Below are positions 1 through 11,600 of a DNA stretch of 64,000 nt, one piece after another. A program made the translations under genes and the position numbers. The notes beneath the pieces were generated by a model that saw nothing but the letters and a program-made list of their open reading frames with translations, was not told where the DNA came from and searched no databases. Source of the stretch: Galaxea fascicularis (Eukaryota > Cnidaria > Anthozoa > Scleractinia > Euphylliidae). Position 1 is the first letter of the stretch; every line of letters starts with the position of its first letter. The stretch spans positions 2,407,572 through 2,471,571 of the forward strand of contig OX419347.1 in NCBI GenBank assembly GCA_948470475.1, in the 5' to 3' direction.

Positions 1-1118
1 AATTTACACTATCAACTCTGTTGACAACATGCTTGTAACGAGCCAACTGGTCCGCTGCCTCTCGTCAGTTGGGATTCTTACCATGTTATGTTGTTTCATT
101 GTCTCTGAAAAGCCGACATGGAAAGTGGTCAATTAAGTATATTATTATTATTATTATTAAATTAACGATTCTAACAAACATTCTTGGAATACGGAGATGT
201 TTGGACAGAGCGGGTGAGCTAAATGTATGAACTGTTTTGCCGGAAAACCTAACCCTAACCCATGAAGCCGAAGAAACAGAAAAATGCAGTTTTATTGAGT
301 TAAGATCTATTGAAGACATGGATCTGGATTGAAAAATCCTTTGAAGATCCTTTTCATTAGAGGGAAGGGGTGGGTGAAGAAGATATTCTCTTCAAGTAAC
401 AAGGACAAACCCTTTTTATCTTCAGTCTCCTCTTCTCACTTTTCTTCTGAATTTTACCTTGCTCGACTGATGCTTAGCAGATTCACGGTGTGAACGAACT
501 GATCACTTAACGAACATTTTACATATATTGGACGATTTGATATTATAGGAAGATTATTTACCTGACGAGGGAATTTCACGTTGAATTTCACGCGAAAAAC
601 CGATATAGCGATGAGTGCGATATTGGTTTTTCCCCTGAAATTTAACGTGTAACTCACGTCAGGTTAATTTTTCTTGAATCGCATAGCTTCTTCTTTGTAA
701 AAGGAAACCAAGCCGAGTTTCCCTTGCGTGAACGTTTCAGCATTCACGACTGTCAGGAACCAGCGAATGGGAATCAAGCCATGATGCCTCGTGTTTTACA
801 GATCCTTGTGACGGTGAGAACAGCCGGTGAGAATGCGCTGGGCGCTTTTATCATATCGGTTTGCCTCTTTTTCTAGTATCAGTTGAAACAAACAGGTTGG
901 CGCTATAAACAAATTATTATCATGACTAATGTTAAGCAGGTATCAACTATTAAAAGAAGTAAAACCATTGTCCACCCACATATCAACCTGTGTGCGCATG
1001 CAGTTGGGAGTGAAAGGGTTAAGTTTCATCAACAACAAACTATGCTGAAAACTTAAACGCAACCAGATAGAGCCTTAAAGCATAAAAGTAAAAACAGACC
1101 TTAATTCACCATTCTTCA
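1..1118. repeat. Dispersed repeat, copy 1
   Basis: Nearly identical base by base to 34,586-35,696, with small indels. One differs in its TTA microsatellite (short here, much longer in the other copy). The left border is cut by the window edge. Confidence 0.9.
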
Positions 1119-1847
1119 AAAGTAAAAGATAAGGAATAATTCAACACGCTTTCAACATTTCACTTTCGGAGTGTGGTTTGAATTATACATTTCTAACCTC
1201 TAATATACACCCCTGATGCAGTAACAACTTAGCAGATAGATTCCCATATAAATTCTTCATTAACAATTTGAAATTTATGCCTCCAATATCTTTCCCATGA
1301 CACTTGAAAGTGCGCTCATTGGTATAACGTTGTTGAAAAATTACCTGCAATTCGAGAAAGCTGCATTCCATAAGGGAGAACGAAGTTGAAAAATCATTGT
1401 TATCTAAGAGTGTCAATGTCACTTCAAACAGTCCTTTTCAGGACTACACTCACCGGGACGATTGTACTTCACTTAGTTATAACGGTATTATGTAATCTAA
1501 ATTGAAGATATCCTTGTAAAGACAAGGTATAGAACCAATGGAACTTGCAAGCATAATTTCCTTGTGAACTGCACCAATTGTAAGAAGAAAACGCATGGAA
1601 GCTACAGAAAGAAGCTGGCATTTAAATGGAAATGACAAATTTTTTACCATGAACCGTAACATCGCTTGATGTTGAGACATCACCAGCGTCTTTCACGGCG
1701 AAAAAGGTTTAAATTATAAATGCCGTCATTTGTAGATTCAACATTTGTCATTGGTAACGCTTTATTATTATTCTCCAGAGCTGCATTTGGAAAAACAGCG
1801 GAATCATCGTCGGCCCATTGATAGCGAGGCGTTTGATCTCCGACAGC

Positions 1848-1985
1848 AAGACCCGGTTGTTCGAGAGCCGATTAACTTAATTTAACTTTTGGATGAAAGT
1901 CGTTTCCGCTGCTTTTTGTTTTTCCCTTAATCTAAAATATTGCAGAATATCAGCATTGAACAACGTTTGGGGAACGGGAAAGATA
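1848..1985. repeat. Dispersed repeat shared with 41,400-41,595
   Basis: Shares CCCGGTTGTTC, a GCCGATT-GACTTAA-like run, TTGGATGAAAGT, TTTTTGTTTTTC and GAACAACGTTTGGG with the copy in CYP4 intron 9. The shared order and spacing show common descent. Confidence 0.75.
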
Positions 1986-2260
1986 GGAAAACATGTCTTT
2001 TAAACAAGGGGACCTGATGCTAAATAGAAACGTTTCGCGTTTATAAGCTCAGTTATTTTCGCGGAGTAGGAGAGAATATTCCACCAAGATTCCAATCTAG
2101 AAAGAACTATCCTATGGCCACGTGGTAGCGAGCATACCTTAAAATCTACCACATTTATTGCTCGCAACCACATGAAAGAACATGTGCGGCCTCTATCAAA
2201 GGACATAAATTTGGGTGGTATTCTTAAGCACTATTAAAGAATGAAGTTAACCATACTTAC

Positions 2261-2641
2261 ACAAATTGTCCACTAAACTGACAGAGGCTGCTGACGAGGA
2301 TCCAAGAAGTGTTCCAAAGTAATTGGCTTTACATGTCACACTTAGTTTGTTACAACGAAGTATCCTCGTCTCTCGTGACACTCTTGTGCACTGAAATAGA
2401 GTCTTCTCATAACTTGCATTTCTGTAAGTTATAGTTAGGTTGGACTCTGTTTTCTCCCAGTTATTTCCAAGTACAATATCTGAAGTAATGTCCGAGGAAC
2501 TGATCATGTTTTGGCCATTTATCATCCACGTTACGGACACGTGTGCTCTCCCATAGACGACACAAGATAGGATCACGGAATTTCCGACTGTCTTCTTTAA
2601 TGTTTTATCTATCAATGGTGGACGTATTATGGGAGCATTTA
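2261..2641 (-). other. Ig-like domain 2, one exon
   Basis: A 127-residue exon, phase 1 to 1. It shows GNSVILSCVVYG, VSVTWMINGQ, NLTITYRNASYEKTLFQCTRVS, then LRCNKLSVTCKANYFG. It occupies the position of Ig-1 in block 2 and is the last exon of this gene that I can place in the window. The donor is GTAAGT at 2,260. Confidence 0.78.
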
Positions 2642-5600
2642 CTGGAAAAACAAAAAATAATGGTTAAAACCGGGAAAATATGAGGAGGGAACCAATGCGC
2701 AAAGAAGTAACGTGCTAAACCAAGAAACCGTCAGATTTAAAAATTTTGTTCAGTAGATTATGAGATTGCGATCAGTAAATGATAAGTTTTGGTCTATAGT
2801 TGAGATCCAGTTCCTTTCAAAACCCGCGACAAAAATGTTCTTGAATAATAGTGAAATGATCGCCACACATAAGATTATTGTAAACCTTTTTTGCCTACTT
2901 CTGACTTCTGTTGTTGATTTTGAGAGGAATTTTGGCTTCGGAATGATTGGACGTTCATTCGGTTAACAGATTAGACTTTTTATCAAAATAAATCAAGAAT
3001 CGAGTTTTCAAAAACCTGTCAAACATCTTTCAAACTATTTGAACATGCCACTTAAAGCTACTGATCCAATTTTATTATTCCCTCAATCCGGAAAATAAGG
3101 ATTTAGCATTATACTAAAACAGCGGATAGCGGTTTTCGCGCGCTCTGATTGGCTACTCAAACCCGGGATAGCAAACGCTATTCACCTCCGAGCAAGTCGC
3201 AACTCGTAATTGTTGACAGGAAAACATGGCTTCAAAATCATCACTTTGAGTTCTATTATTTCACTGTTTTAGTATATACCAAAATAATTGCTCGCCTCAG
3301 TGTCGATGGCCGGTGGTGGATAACTGTTCAATATTACAGGGAAGGGGAATTGGCAGTTAACTAAAAGGGACATACCGAGGGCGCTTCCATAACCATCGAT
3401 TCTTAAACAAATCCCAGAGTTCCATGTCTGAGCGAAAATCCTCAAATATCTTGCTACAAATGGCTGCTTCATCCAGTTTGCTTGAATACTGTAACGATTA
3501 TCATTTCCTTTGAAAAGCTAAGTGAAACAAACAAAGAAAAAAGAATATAACTAATTATGCACATAATTACGCAACTAACTGATTACAGTACAGGACAATT
3601 CCAAGTGACTCTCAAAGGTCGCGAGCAAAAACCGATTTAAGTCGCAACCCATACTATATATAGACTATGCAATATTACATTGCGGACAAATAATAGCTAA
3701 CTTTTCCCCGTCTTGGCCTAACAAGAAGGTGGTGGCACGTACATAAGATGTTCTGATGGTTTGAGGTCGTTCTTAAAACCACAACAAAAAGGTGATTTGA
3801 AATGAGATGCATGCGGAAATCATAACCAAATAACGTCACTTCTTGTGACCAGTTTTGAATTAACTGTTAAACTGCAAATGTTCATCCTAGGAAGTATAGC
3901 AGGGACGCAGACTCCTTATGTCTTACCTCTGCCCCAAAACTCAAGTAACCAAAACAATCGGTCTAGATAGGTCTACGCAATTTTAAGAGAGGTGAAGAAC
4001 AAATCTCACCTCAGGTTGTGGCAAATGACCTTTATACTGTGTCCAGTGCTGCCCAGTATAACTGTAACTCACTGTGTATGTCTCCACCCATTTGTCACTG
4101 GAAAGATCTCCCTGCGTAGCCACGCCTGTTATTGTTCTCACATTGCCTAAGTCAATCTGCCAAAAACAATTAGAAAAATACGTGAACAGCAACCGGCAAA
4201 GATGTTCAATCATTCAGCCCCCCAAAAAATATAATATTAATAACAACAATAACGGGGGGTAATCGAATTATGATGTGGTTCGACACCATACGCATCCATG
4301 TCCAATACACTCAACTAGACTCTAGTTGTCAAATCTAAGAGTCCACTGGAGTTATTCGAAGTCTAGTCGTTAAACGAAACCGGAAGTCTAAAACTATTGT
4401 CAACTGGAGTCCAGTCCACTGGAGTTACCGGAAGTCGAGTCGTGAAATGATACCGGAAGTCGAAACAATATAACTTTGGGGAGGGTTGAAAAATCGTCCA
4501 ATGGAGTCCATTGGAGTCCACTGGAGACGTATCGAATCCACTGGAGTTACCGAGAGTCTAGTCGTGAAATACACTACACATGTGATATGCCTCGTTCTTT
4601 AAGCCGTGACCTGAGACAAGCACCCTACACATGAAATATACCTCGTTCTTGAAGCCCTGAACCGAGAAAAGCACACCACACATGTAATATACCTCTTTCT
4701 TTAAGCCCTGACCCGAGACAAGCACTCTACACATGAAGTATACCTCGTTCTTGAAGCCCTGAACCGAGAAAAGCGCACTACACATGTAATATACCTCATT
4801 GTTTAAGCCACTACACATGTAATATACCTCGTTCTTTAAGCTGGACCCGAGACAAGCACACTACACATGTGTAATATACCTCGTTCTTGGAGCCCTGAAC
4901 TGAGAAAAGCACACTACACATGTAATATACCTCGTCCCCGTTCTTGGAGCCCTGAACCGAGGCACACTACACATGTAATATACCCCGTTCTTGGAGCCCT
5001 GAACAGAGGCACATTACACATGTAATATACCTCGTTCTTTAAGCCATGAATCGAGACAAGCACGCTACACATGTAATATACCTCCTTGTTTATGCCATGA
5101 CCCGAGACAAACACGCTACGTATGTATTTTATACTTCGTTCTTTAAGCCCTGACCCGAGACAAGTACGCTAGTTCCCTTCGTTCCGAAATTACTTCTTGT
5201 TTACTAAGCAAACGGAGCTTGCTACGGTACTCATTTAGCGTTGCCATTTCCAAAAAATGCTCACCAGATCAGCCGGTAGCTGTATATATTAATGCCGATC
5301 GTTACCTTGTCAATGTAAACAGCTACCACATCTTCTTTGTTTATGTCGCACAAACAATTGAGCGTTGAAATGCTGCCAAATTATATGTGCTATATTAATT
5401 TTCACACTTTCTGACATTCGAGCAAGAAAATCCGACTCAAACTATGACTTTGCACTTATTTGCGATTTCATTTCATGTAGAATTCACATTCCGTATATTA
5501 AAACAACACAAAATAAAAGACACCGGTCCTTTCCAATAACCGTGTTTTCACTACACCCGTTACCCCGCTTAACATTCCTTAAAACGGTTTGTTTACACAC

Positions 5601-8600
5601 CTTGTTGGACGCTTTAAAAATGATTCGGGTCTACACGGGTAACATTAAATGAGACTAGAGAACGTGCCAATATGACAATTTCAAAAAGTTATAGCGGGAA
5701 ATCTAAACGAATGAAAAGCACGCATCAGTAACCGCAAGCGCCTCGTAATTGGCCCGTAGGAATTACCAGCTCCTTAAGCTACCTCGTTAAATGACCCCGG
5801 TTAACTATTATTTAATTACTATTTGCCGAATCCTTAACTTTTAAATGGGTTGTAAAACTAACTCAGTTGATTTGCATTTCACACTCGCTAAGCGACCTGA
5901 AGAGCCGTTCTGGAAACACTCACCATGTAAACAATTATCACATGTTCTTAGTTTATGTTTAACAAACAATGATGACTGCATATATGCTACCAAATGATAT
6001 GTCGTCCAAAAATTTCCACACGTATACACATCCATTAAATGCGGCTTTAAAGTGGCCCGCAAACAAGATACCGCCCCAATAATGTCAATCAAAACCAGCC
6101 CACCGAAAGGGCACCATGTTTTACAAGGAATCTCATCAGACATAAATCTTAATTTCGCGCCAATTTCATTTTAGTCTATAGATCACATTCCTTCATTCAA
6201 TAAAGATCACAATTTAAAGTAACCGTTCCTCCCTGTTCTCTGTTTATGCGTTACAAACAATTAGAAGTGTATATACGCTACCAAATTAAAAATTTTGTTA
6301 AAATTCCACCCGTATGTAAATCAAACCACTTCCATTAAAGTAACGCGACATTAATATATAAACCCGGCATCCTAATCAATGTCAACCCTTTGATATATTT
6401 TACTGGATTTTATTGCAAAAGACCACTGTGTTATGCCTTGGATGACAATCAGACATTACCTTTAACTTTCGGGTTTTTTGTTGATTTTTAACGTACACAT
6501 TAATTCATATTTATAATTGGACAAAAGTTGACTAAATTTCAACAACTAAACACCGCCCTTTTCTCGTGCCGCCATTCTACCTTTATTTAGCCGGTTCTTT
6601 TAAGTGATCTATTCACATTGTATTGAATAAATAAGCTAATCCATACCCAGGGGACAAATGAATTTTTTGGTTCAATTTCAATTTAACTTCATCGAGTGCA
6701 ATTCCGTACCATTCTCAGAGTTTTCTCAGCGTCTCGTAGTAAGGTACGCAACTCGCTTAGCAAATATGGCAGCAATTCATCTTGACCATCTCGACAAAAA
6801 TCTACACGATTGCCACAAGTACGACAATGAATGGGATCTACTTCATCGCCCTCTATGAGAGCTGAGTAATTTAAATCACAACCAAACTGGTTTTTATCTA
6901 CAAAACCTCATATTCCTATTTAGCCATTTAGCTTCCAAGATTAAAAATTTCAATTCTCATTTATTGTCCCTTCGCTTTTCCTACGAACATAGTAATGATC
7001 CTGAGTGCTCCTGTTCAAATATCCCTTTGATTTATAAAGTGTTAATTTTATTACAAGGATACTTTCTTATGGTTAAAGGGTTTAAGACCACCCATATTTA
7101 TGCCTTGCGCGCCCCGTTAACTTTCACGCATACGGAAAATCTGCAGATCAGCAGTGAGCGCTATTTAGCGAAAGTAGTTTACGTTCTTCCGGCTTATTTC
7201 CCCGAACATCGTAACTTTTTGTGCCCACAAGTTTTTTTTAACATTTCTCTTCTTCATTTACGTCGATATTTTCAACAACAATCGCTGTAGCCGTAAGGAA
7301 AAACGTTGTGGGGCACTTGTGTTTTGTTGACTTTCGCCTAACGCGCATATATTTGTTGGCGAGCTCGTGCTAAAAATCTGTTTACCTTTGCAGCTAACCC
7401 AATAAATACTAAAAGCAAGAGCGTTCAAACCCTTGTGAACAGCGACTCAGCACTCTGCATCAGTCCGCCATATTTACTGGTTTCCAGGTTCCAGCGCAAC
7501 TCCGACAATTTTCACTTACTCCAATACGAGAAGTCGGAGTTTCAAAAAACACGTGTGCGCGTCGGGATAAAAAGAAGCATATAATTTTCTTCTTTTGTCA
7601 TGCAAAATATTCTCTCGAATTTGCATTCAAAAACCTTTGTATTTTTAATATATTCTTGATTTTATCCCGACGCGCGCAAGTGTTTTTTGAAACTCCGACT
7701 TCTCGTATAGAATCTACTCGTCACCAATGGATCCAATGGACTGCAATGGAACAGTTTATCACGACCTCCAACCCGACAAGATTAAGAAATATTTCTAAGT
7801 GTCTCACGACTAGAAATTCGGTTACTCCAATAGAATCTACTCGTGACCAATGGATCCAATGGACTCCAATGGAACAGTTTTTCACGGCCTCCCACCCGAC
7901 AAGATTAACAAGTACTTCTAAGTCTCTCACAACTAGAAATTCGGTTACTCCAATAGAATCTACTCGTGACTAATGGATCCAGTGGACTCCAATGGAACAG
8001 TTTTTTCCCCGCCTCCCACCAACCAAGATTGATAAATATTTCAAAGTCTCTCACGACTAGAAACTCGGTTACTCCAATAGAATCTACCTGTTACCAATGG
8101 ATCCAATGGACTCCAATGGAACAGTTTTACACGGCCTCCCACCCGACATGATTAAGAAGTACTTCTAAGTCTCTCACGACTAGAAATTCGGGTACTCCAA
8201 TAGAATCTACTCGTGACCAATGGATCCAATGGACTCCAATGGAACAGTTTTACACGGCCTCCCACCTGACATGATTAAGAAGTACTTCTAAGTCTCTCAC
8301 AAGTAGAAAATCGGATACTCCAGTAGAATCTACTCGTGACCAATGGATCCAGTGGAATCCAATGGAACAGTTTTACACGGCCTCCCACCCGACATGATTA
8401 AGAAGTATTTCTAAGTTTCTCGCGACTAGAAAATCGGTTACTCCAGTAGAATCTACTCGTCACCAATGGATCCAGTAGACTCCAATGGAACACTTTTCCA
8501 AGGTCGCCACTAGACTTCCGCTTTTCCAATAGAACACAACCATACACAACTAGAGTCTAGTTGAGTGTATTGGACAACCCTCACCATACGCGACATTTGG

Positions 8601-11600
8601 TAATCTGGAAGTCCCACGTTAGAATTTCGTGACGCACGCAATAGAAGAAAGATGGAATGCTGGTTTAAAGAGGTTTACTACACAAAGAATAACATGGTTT
8701 GTTCTAAGGTTACTAATGAGGGTTCCAAAACAACGTATTGATAAGTTTCTATTCGCTCCATAAGGGAAGTTCTAACGAAGATAGAAGAATGTTTTATAGC
8801 AAGCAAGAAATGATATGCTAGTCGCTTGGCAACAGGCGAAAGGACAACTGAAAAGAAATCAGAGTCCCAGGCAGGAATCGAACCTACAACCTCCGTAACA
8901 CCGGTCGGATGCTCTAACCATTGAGCTACAGGAACCCCTGGTGAGCTGGGCTGTTTATCTAGGTTCTTATACAAAGTGTCCCACTGGACTGCGCTCGACA
9001 ATGTAAATGTGATTCAGACATGATGTAATATGCCCGTGAGAATGATGATATGCTAGTCGCTTGGCAAAACATTTCCTCACAATTGCAAGTCAAAAGTACA
9101 TCAGCTTAATCACTGTGCAAACCAAACCTGAAAGTACTCTGTAGGTGATGCTGTGGAACTACACCATGCAGATTGATTATACAGACGGCCATTTTTGACT
9201 GCAGCTAGGTTGGAAGAGGCTGTCAGTTGTAAGTCTGTCAGGTCGCCATTTTCCAGACCTAACGGCGTTTTGCTTCCTGCAATCAAATGGACCAGATCTT
9301 GAAACCAACACTCAAACGGTCACCCAGTCACAAGAACTACAAACAAGACCCACGAAGAATTTCAAGCAAATTGTGTGTGAACAGGTCGCATCAAGTTCTT
9401 CCCAACATGGCGCGGGCTTTTTTCCAACTAATCAAAACTTTTGTCAAACCTCTATCATTACATCATCATCAGTCATGCTACTCGCCAACGGGTCGTAGCG
9501 TACCTCCTTGTTCTTACCTTACCTTTTGACGTCAATAGGGATCTTAAAGCAACGACGACGACGATGGTAACAAGAACGTCGTTTCAAAATATACCTTCTC
9601 GTTTTTGTAACGCTTTCCCGATTATTCCAATTTGTTTAACGTGAAAAATGGTGGCGAGCTATCCAGGGTCTAAATTACTGTGAACAGTGTAAAAGCAAGG
9701 AAAAAGAAAGAAAACGTCCCGTTATACGCTCACGTTCTCGAGAAAACCTAAAATTTGGTCATTTCACGTTTTTGTTTTGCAGAGGACGGCAAAGAAATGT
9801 ACCAAAATGTAAAACGCACGTGCAAATTATTGTTTTGGCTCATTAAGTCTATTGTTTTGTGACAACTGTATGATGCTAAGACAAATTCTCCTTGCTAGTA
9901 CCCTAAGAAATGTATACAGGACAGTAAGAAGAGTAGAAATGATGATACCTTGAGCATATCCGTAAATCTCAACTCTGAGTGCTTTAGATGCACTGTAAGT
10001 GACAGGGTAGAAGCGGATGAATTTGGTGATAGGAGCTCTGATAAGGGAATTCCTTCTGAGGGAGCTGCTGTCAGTGTTACCAGCGAACACCTAAGTCAGA
10101 TTAAATGACGGTTTTAGTTTGGTTTACCAACAATTTGCTTAATTTCTTTTATGTCTATATCTCCATTTTAAAGTAAAGATTTTCAACTTAAGATATACTC
10201 ACAAAAAGAAAGTCATTTGTAGAAATTTCAGAATTAAGAGAATTCTTGCAGTAAATCCCTGCACAGCAATACAGAGGTTTTCAATTGAGTGTCATAATAC
10301 CAAAACCAAAGCAACAACTGACCAATCACAAGAGATGACGACAGGTCAATAAACCAATGAGAGTTTTAAATTATTACAACCCACGGCGCCAAGCGCGGGA
10401 AAATGCGCGCGTGTAACTCGCGATTGGTTTTGATTGACTGAGAAAGTGGCGTGAGTTTTGTCAACCAATCACAGAGCAAAGTAAAGCAAAACCAATACAA
10501 ACGCGAATTGTATGAGTCTGTTGTACATAATTCACATAAACAAAACAGTTCCCTGATACCTTACTACTGCGTTACAACTATTTTAACCATTCAAAGGATT
10601 GCAACAGAGAAACAAACCGGCCTTTGTTTTGCTCCTTTTTGACTTCCCCCATAAATAGCAAATGGTATGAAACTGATTGACTCTTAAGTAGTAATCTAAC
10701 AAACAGTAAAATATTCTGCATTATATTCGAAAATTCATGTGATCCACAGCATCACAATTCATTCAGTACCTTGTCAACGCCATTTTCTCCGTACGTGGTC
10801 CAATTCTTATTGTTTAAAGAAGTCTTTATTTTGAACTCGGTGGTCCACTCATTAGCATTAGGATTTCCCTGGGTGACCACTCCACAAACAAAATAAACAG
10901 ATCCCAGGTCAATTTCCAAGAAGTCACTGTTATTGCTGTTAGTGATGGGAATCCATGCACTGCCTCCATTTAAACGCCCTTTATAAGGCTCGTTTCCGGC
11001 CTTAAAACTCGAAGCTGAAAATCTGTGATCAGGAATTTTGAAGCTGTCTTGTGCCCCAACTGGCTGGGTATCACAAACCGCTGTAGAGGAAAAGCGCTCT
11101 TGATGAAAATGAAAAACTAGGAGGAACTTTGACGTAAAAAACAAAAATCACAGCTGACTAAAAAAATTAACCCCTAAGCCCTAACAGTGACCAGAGCCTA
11201 CTTTCTCCTTACAATATCACCACTTCACCTAACGTATAGGTTATGAGAATCAAGGAAACGATCATCAGACATGAAATGTCTTCATGTATATATAAATTCT
11301 CCTAACTGGTAGTATACGAAATATGAGAAGACCACGGTTAAGAGATGATGATGTGATGTCAAGGCTGAAAGGGTTTAACTGAACCGAACACCAGCAGCAT
11401 GAAAGACACAAAGCTCTTACACCGCCCTTCTGTGTGAAGAGCCATGGCTGAAAACCGTTTAATTCCGTTGCATTTTCTTAACAGTTCACCAGTGTCATGA
11501 TGAGACCTACAGATCAGCAGATAGACAATGTGCCGCGAAAATTTACTTCTCTGCGAAAAACAGTACGGCTCACAAGGACCTACCACTCTTCTGGTCCAAA

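Larger units (their letters stand above)
1..2260. other. Left edge: repeats and presumed intron of the modular gene
   Basis: No exon found. Positions 1-1,118 are one copy of a dispersed repeat whose second copy is at 34,586-35,696. Positions 1,848-1,985 match 41,400-41,595. The short ORFs here have no recognisable domain. If the modular gene repeats its pattern, an FN3 exon should lie further left, outside the window. Confidence 0.6.
4294..8581. mobile_element. 4.3 kb TIR element with 10 bp TSD (Mutator-like), non-autonomous
   Basis: A 31 bp perfect terminal inverted repeat, starting TGTCCAATACACTC, lies at 4,299-4,329 and 8,546-8,576. Five bases outside each arm sits the same 10-mer, CACCATACGC (4,284-4,293 and 8,582-8,591), read as the target-site duplication. 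TSDs of 9-11 bp are typical of Mutator-like elements. Both subterminal regions are tandem-repeat rich (about 4,570-5,170 and 7,711-8,510) and share CCAATGGA / ACTGGAGT words in opposite orientation. The interior has three diverged copies of a segment with GTTTATG then ACAAACAATT (near 5,335, 5,950 and 6,240), and an inverted repeat at about 7,519-7,572 / 7,659-7,712. No transposase-like ORF is visible. The superfamily assignment is inference. Confidence 0.78.
3376..9276 (-). other. F5/8C domain 6, split over three exons by a 5 kb intron
   Basis: Exons 9,128-9,276 (phase 1 to 0; SKTPLGLENGDLTDLQLTAS, WCSSTASPTEYFQ), 4,010-4,156 (0 to 0; IDLGNVRTITGVATQGDLSS, KWVETYTVSY, WTQYKG) and 3,376-3,517 (0 to 1; KGNDNRYSIQANW, RYLRIFAQTW, CLRIDGYGSALG). 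It is the counterpart of F5/8C-3, but with an extra intron exactly between EYFQ and IDLG. That intron carries the 4.3 kb TIR element and a tRNA-SINE. Both terminal cysteines present in F5/8C-3 are Ser here (GSK, YGS), consistent with joint loss of one disulfide. Confidence 0.82.

Noticed and set aside
244..262. CCTAACCCTAACCC as a telomere-like repeat
   Set aside because: Only two units, found equally in the second copy of the dispersed repeat. No telomeric array.
4558..5114. Minus-strand ORFs with repeated NEVYYMC / KNEVYFMC units
   Set aside because: They follow the period of the minisatellite exactly and lie inside a non-coding transposon. No start context or splice sites support a gene.
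5841..6143. 100-codon ORF in the TIR element as a transposase fragment
   Set aside because: No DDE-type or zinc-finger pattern that I can recognise, and it overlaps diverged internal repeat copies.
7656..8510. Regular repeats that could suggest a CRISPR-like array
   Set aside because: The whole 123 bp unit is repeated without unique spacers, in a eukaryotic intron. It is a minisatellite.
8863..8938. tRNA gene on the minus strand
   Set aside because: A and B boxes are present, but the anticodon arm is mismatched and the unit is bracketed by a 23 bp TSD, so it belongs to a SINE.
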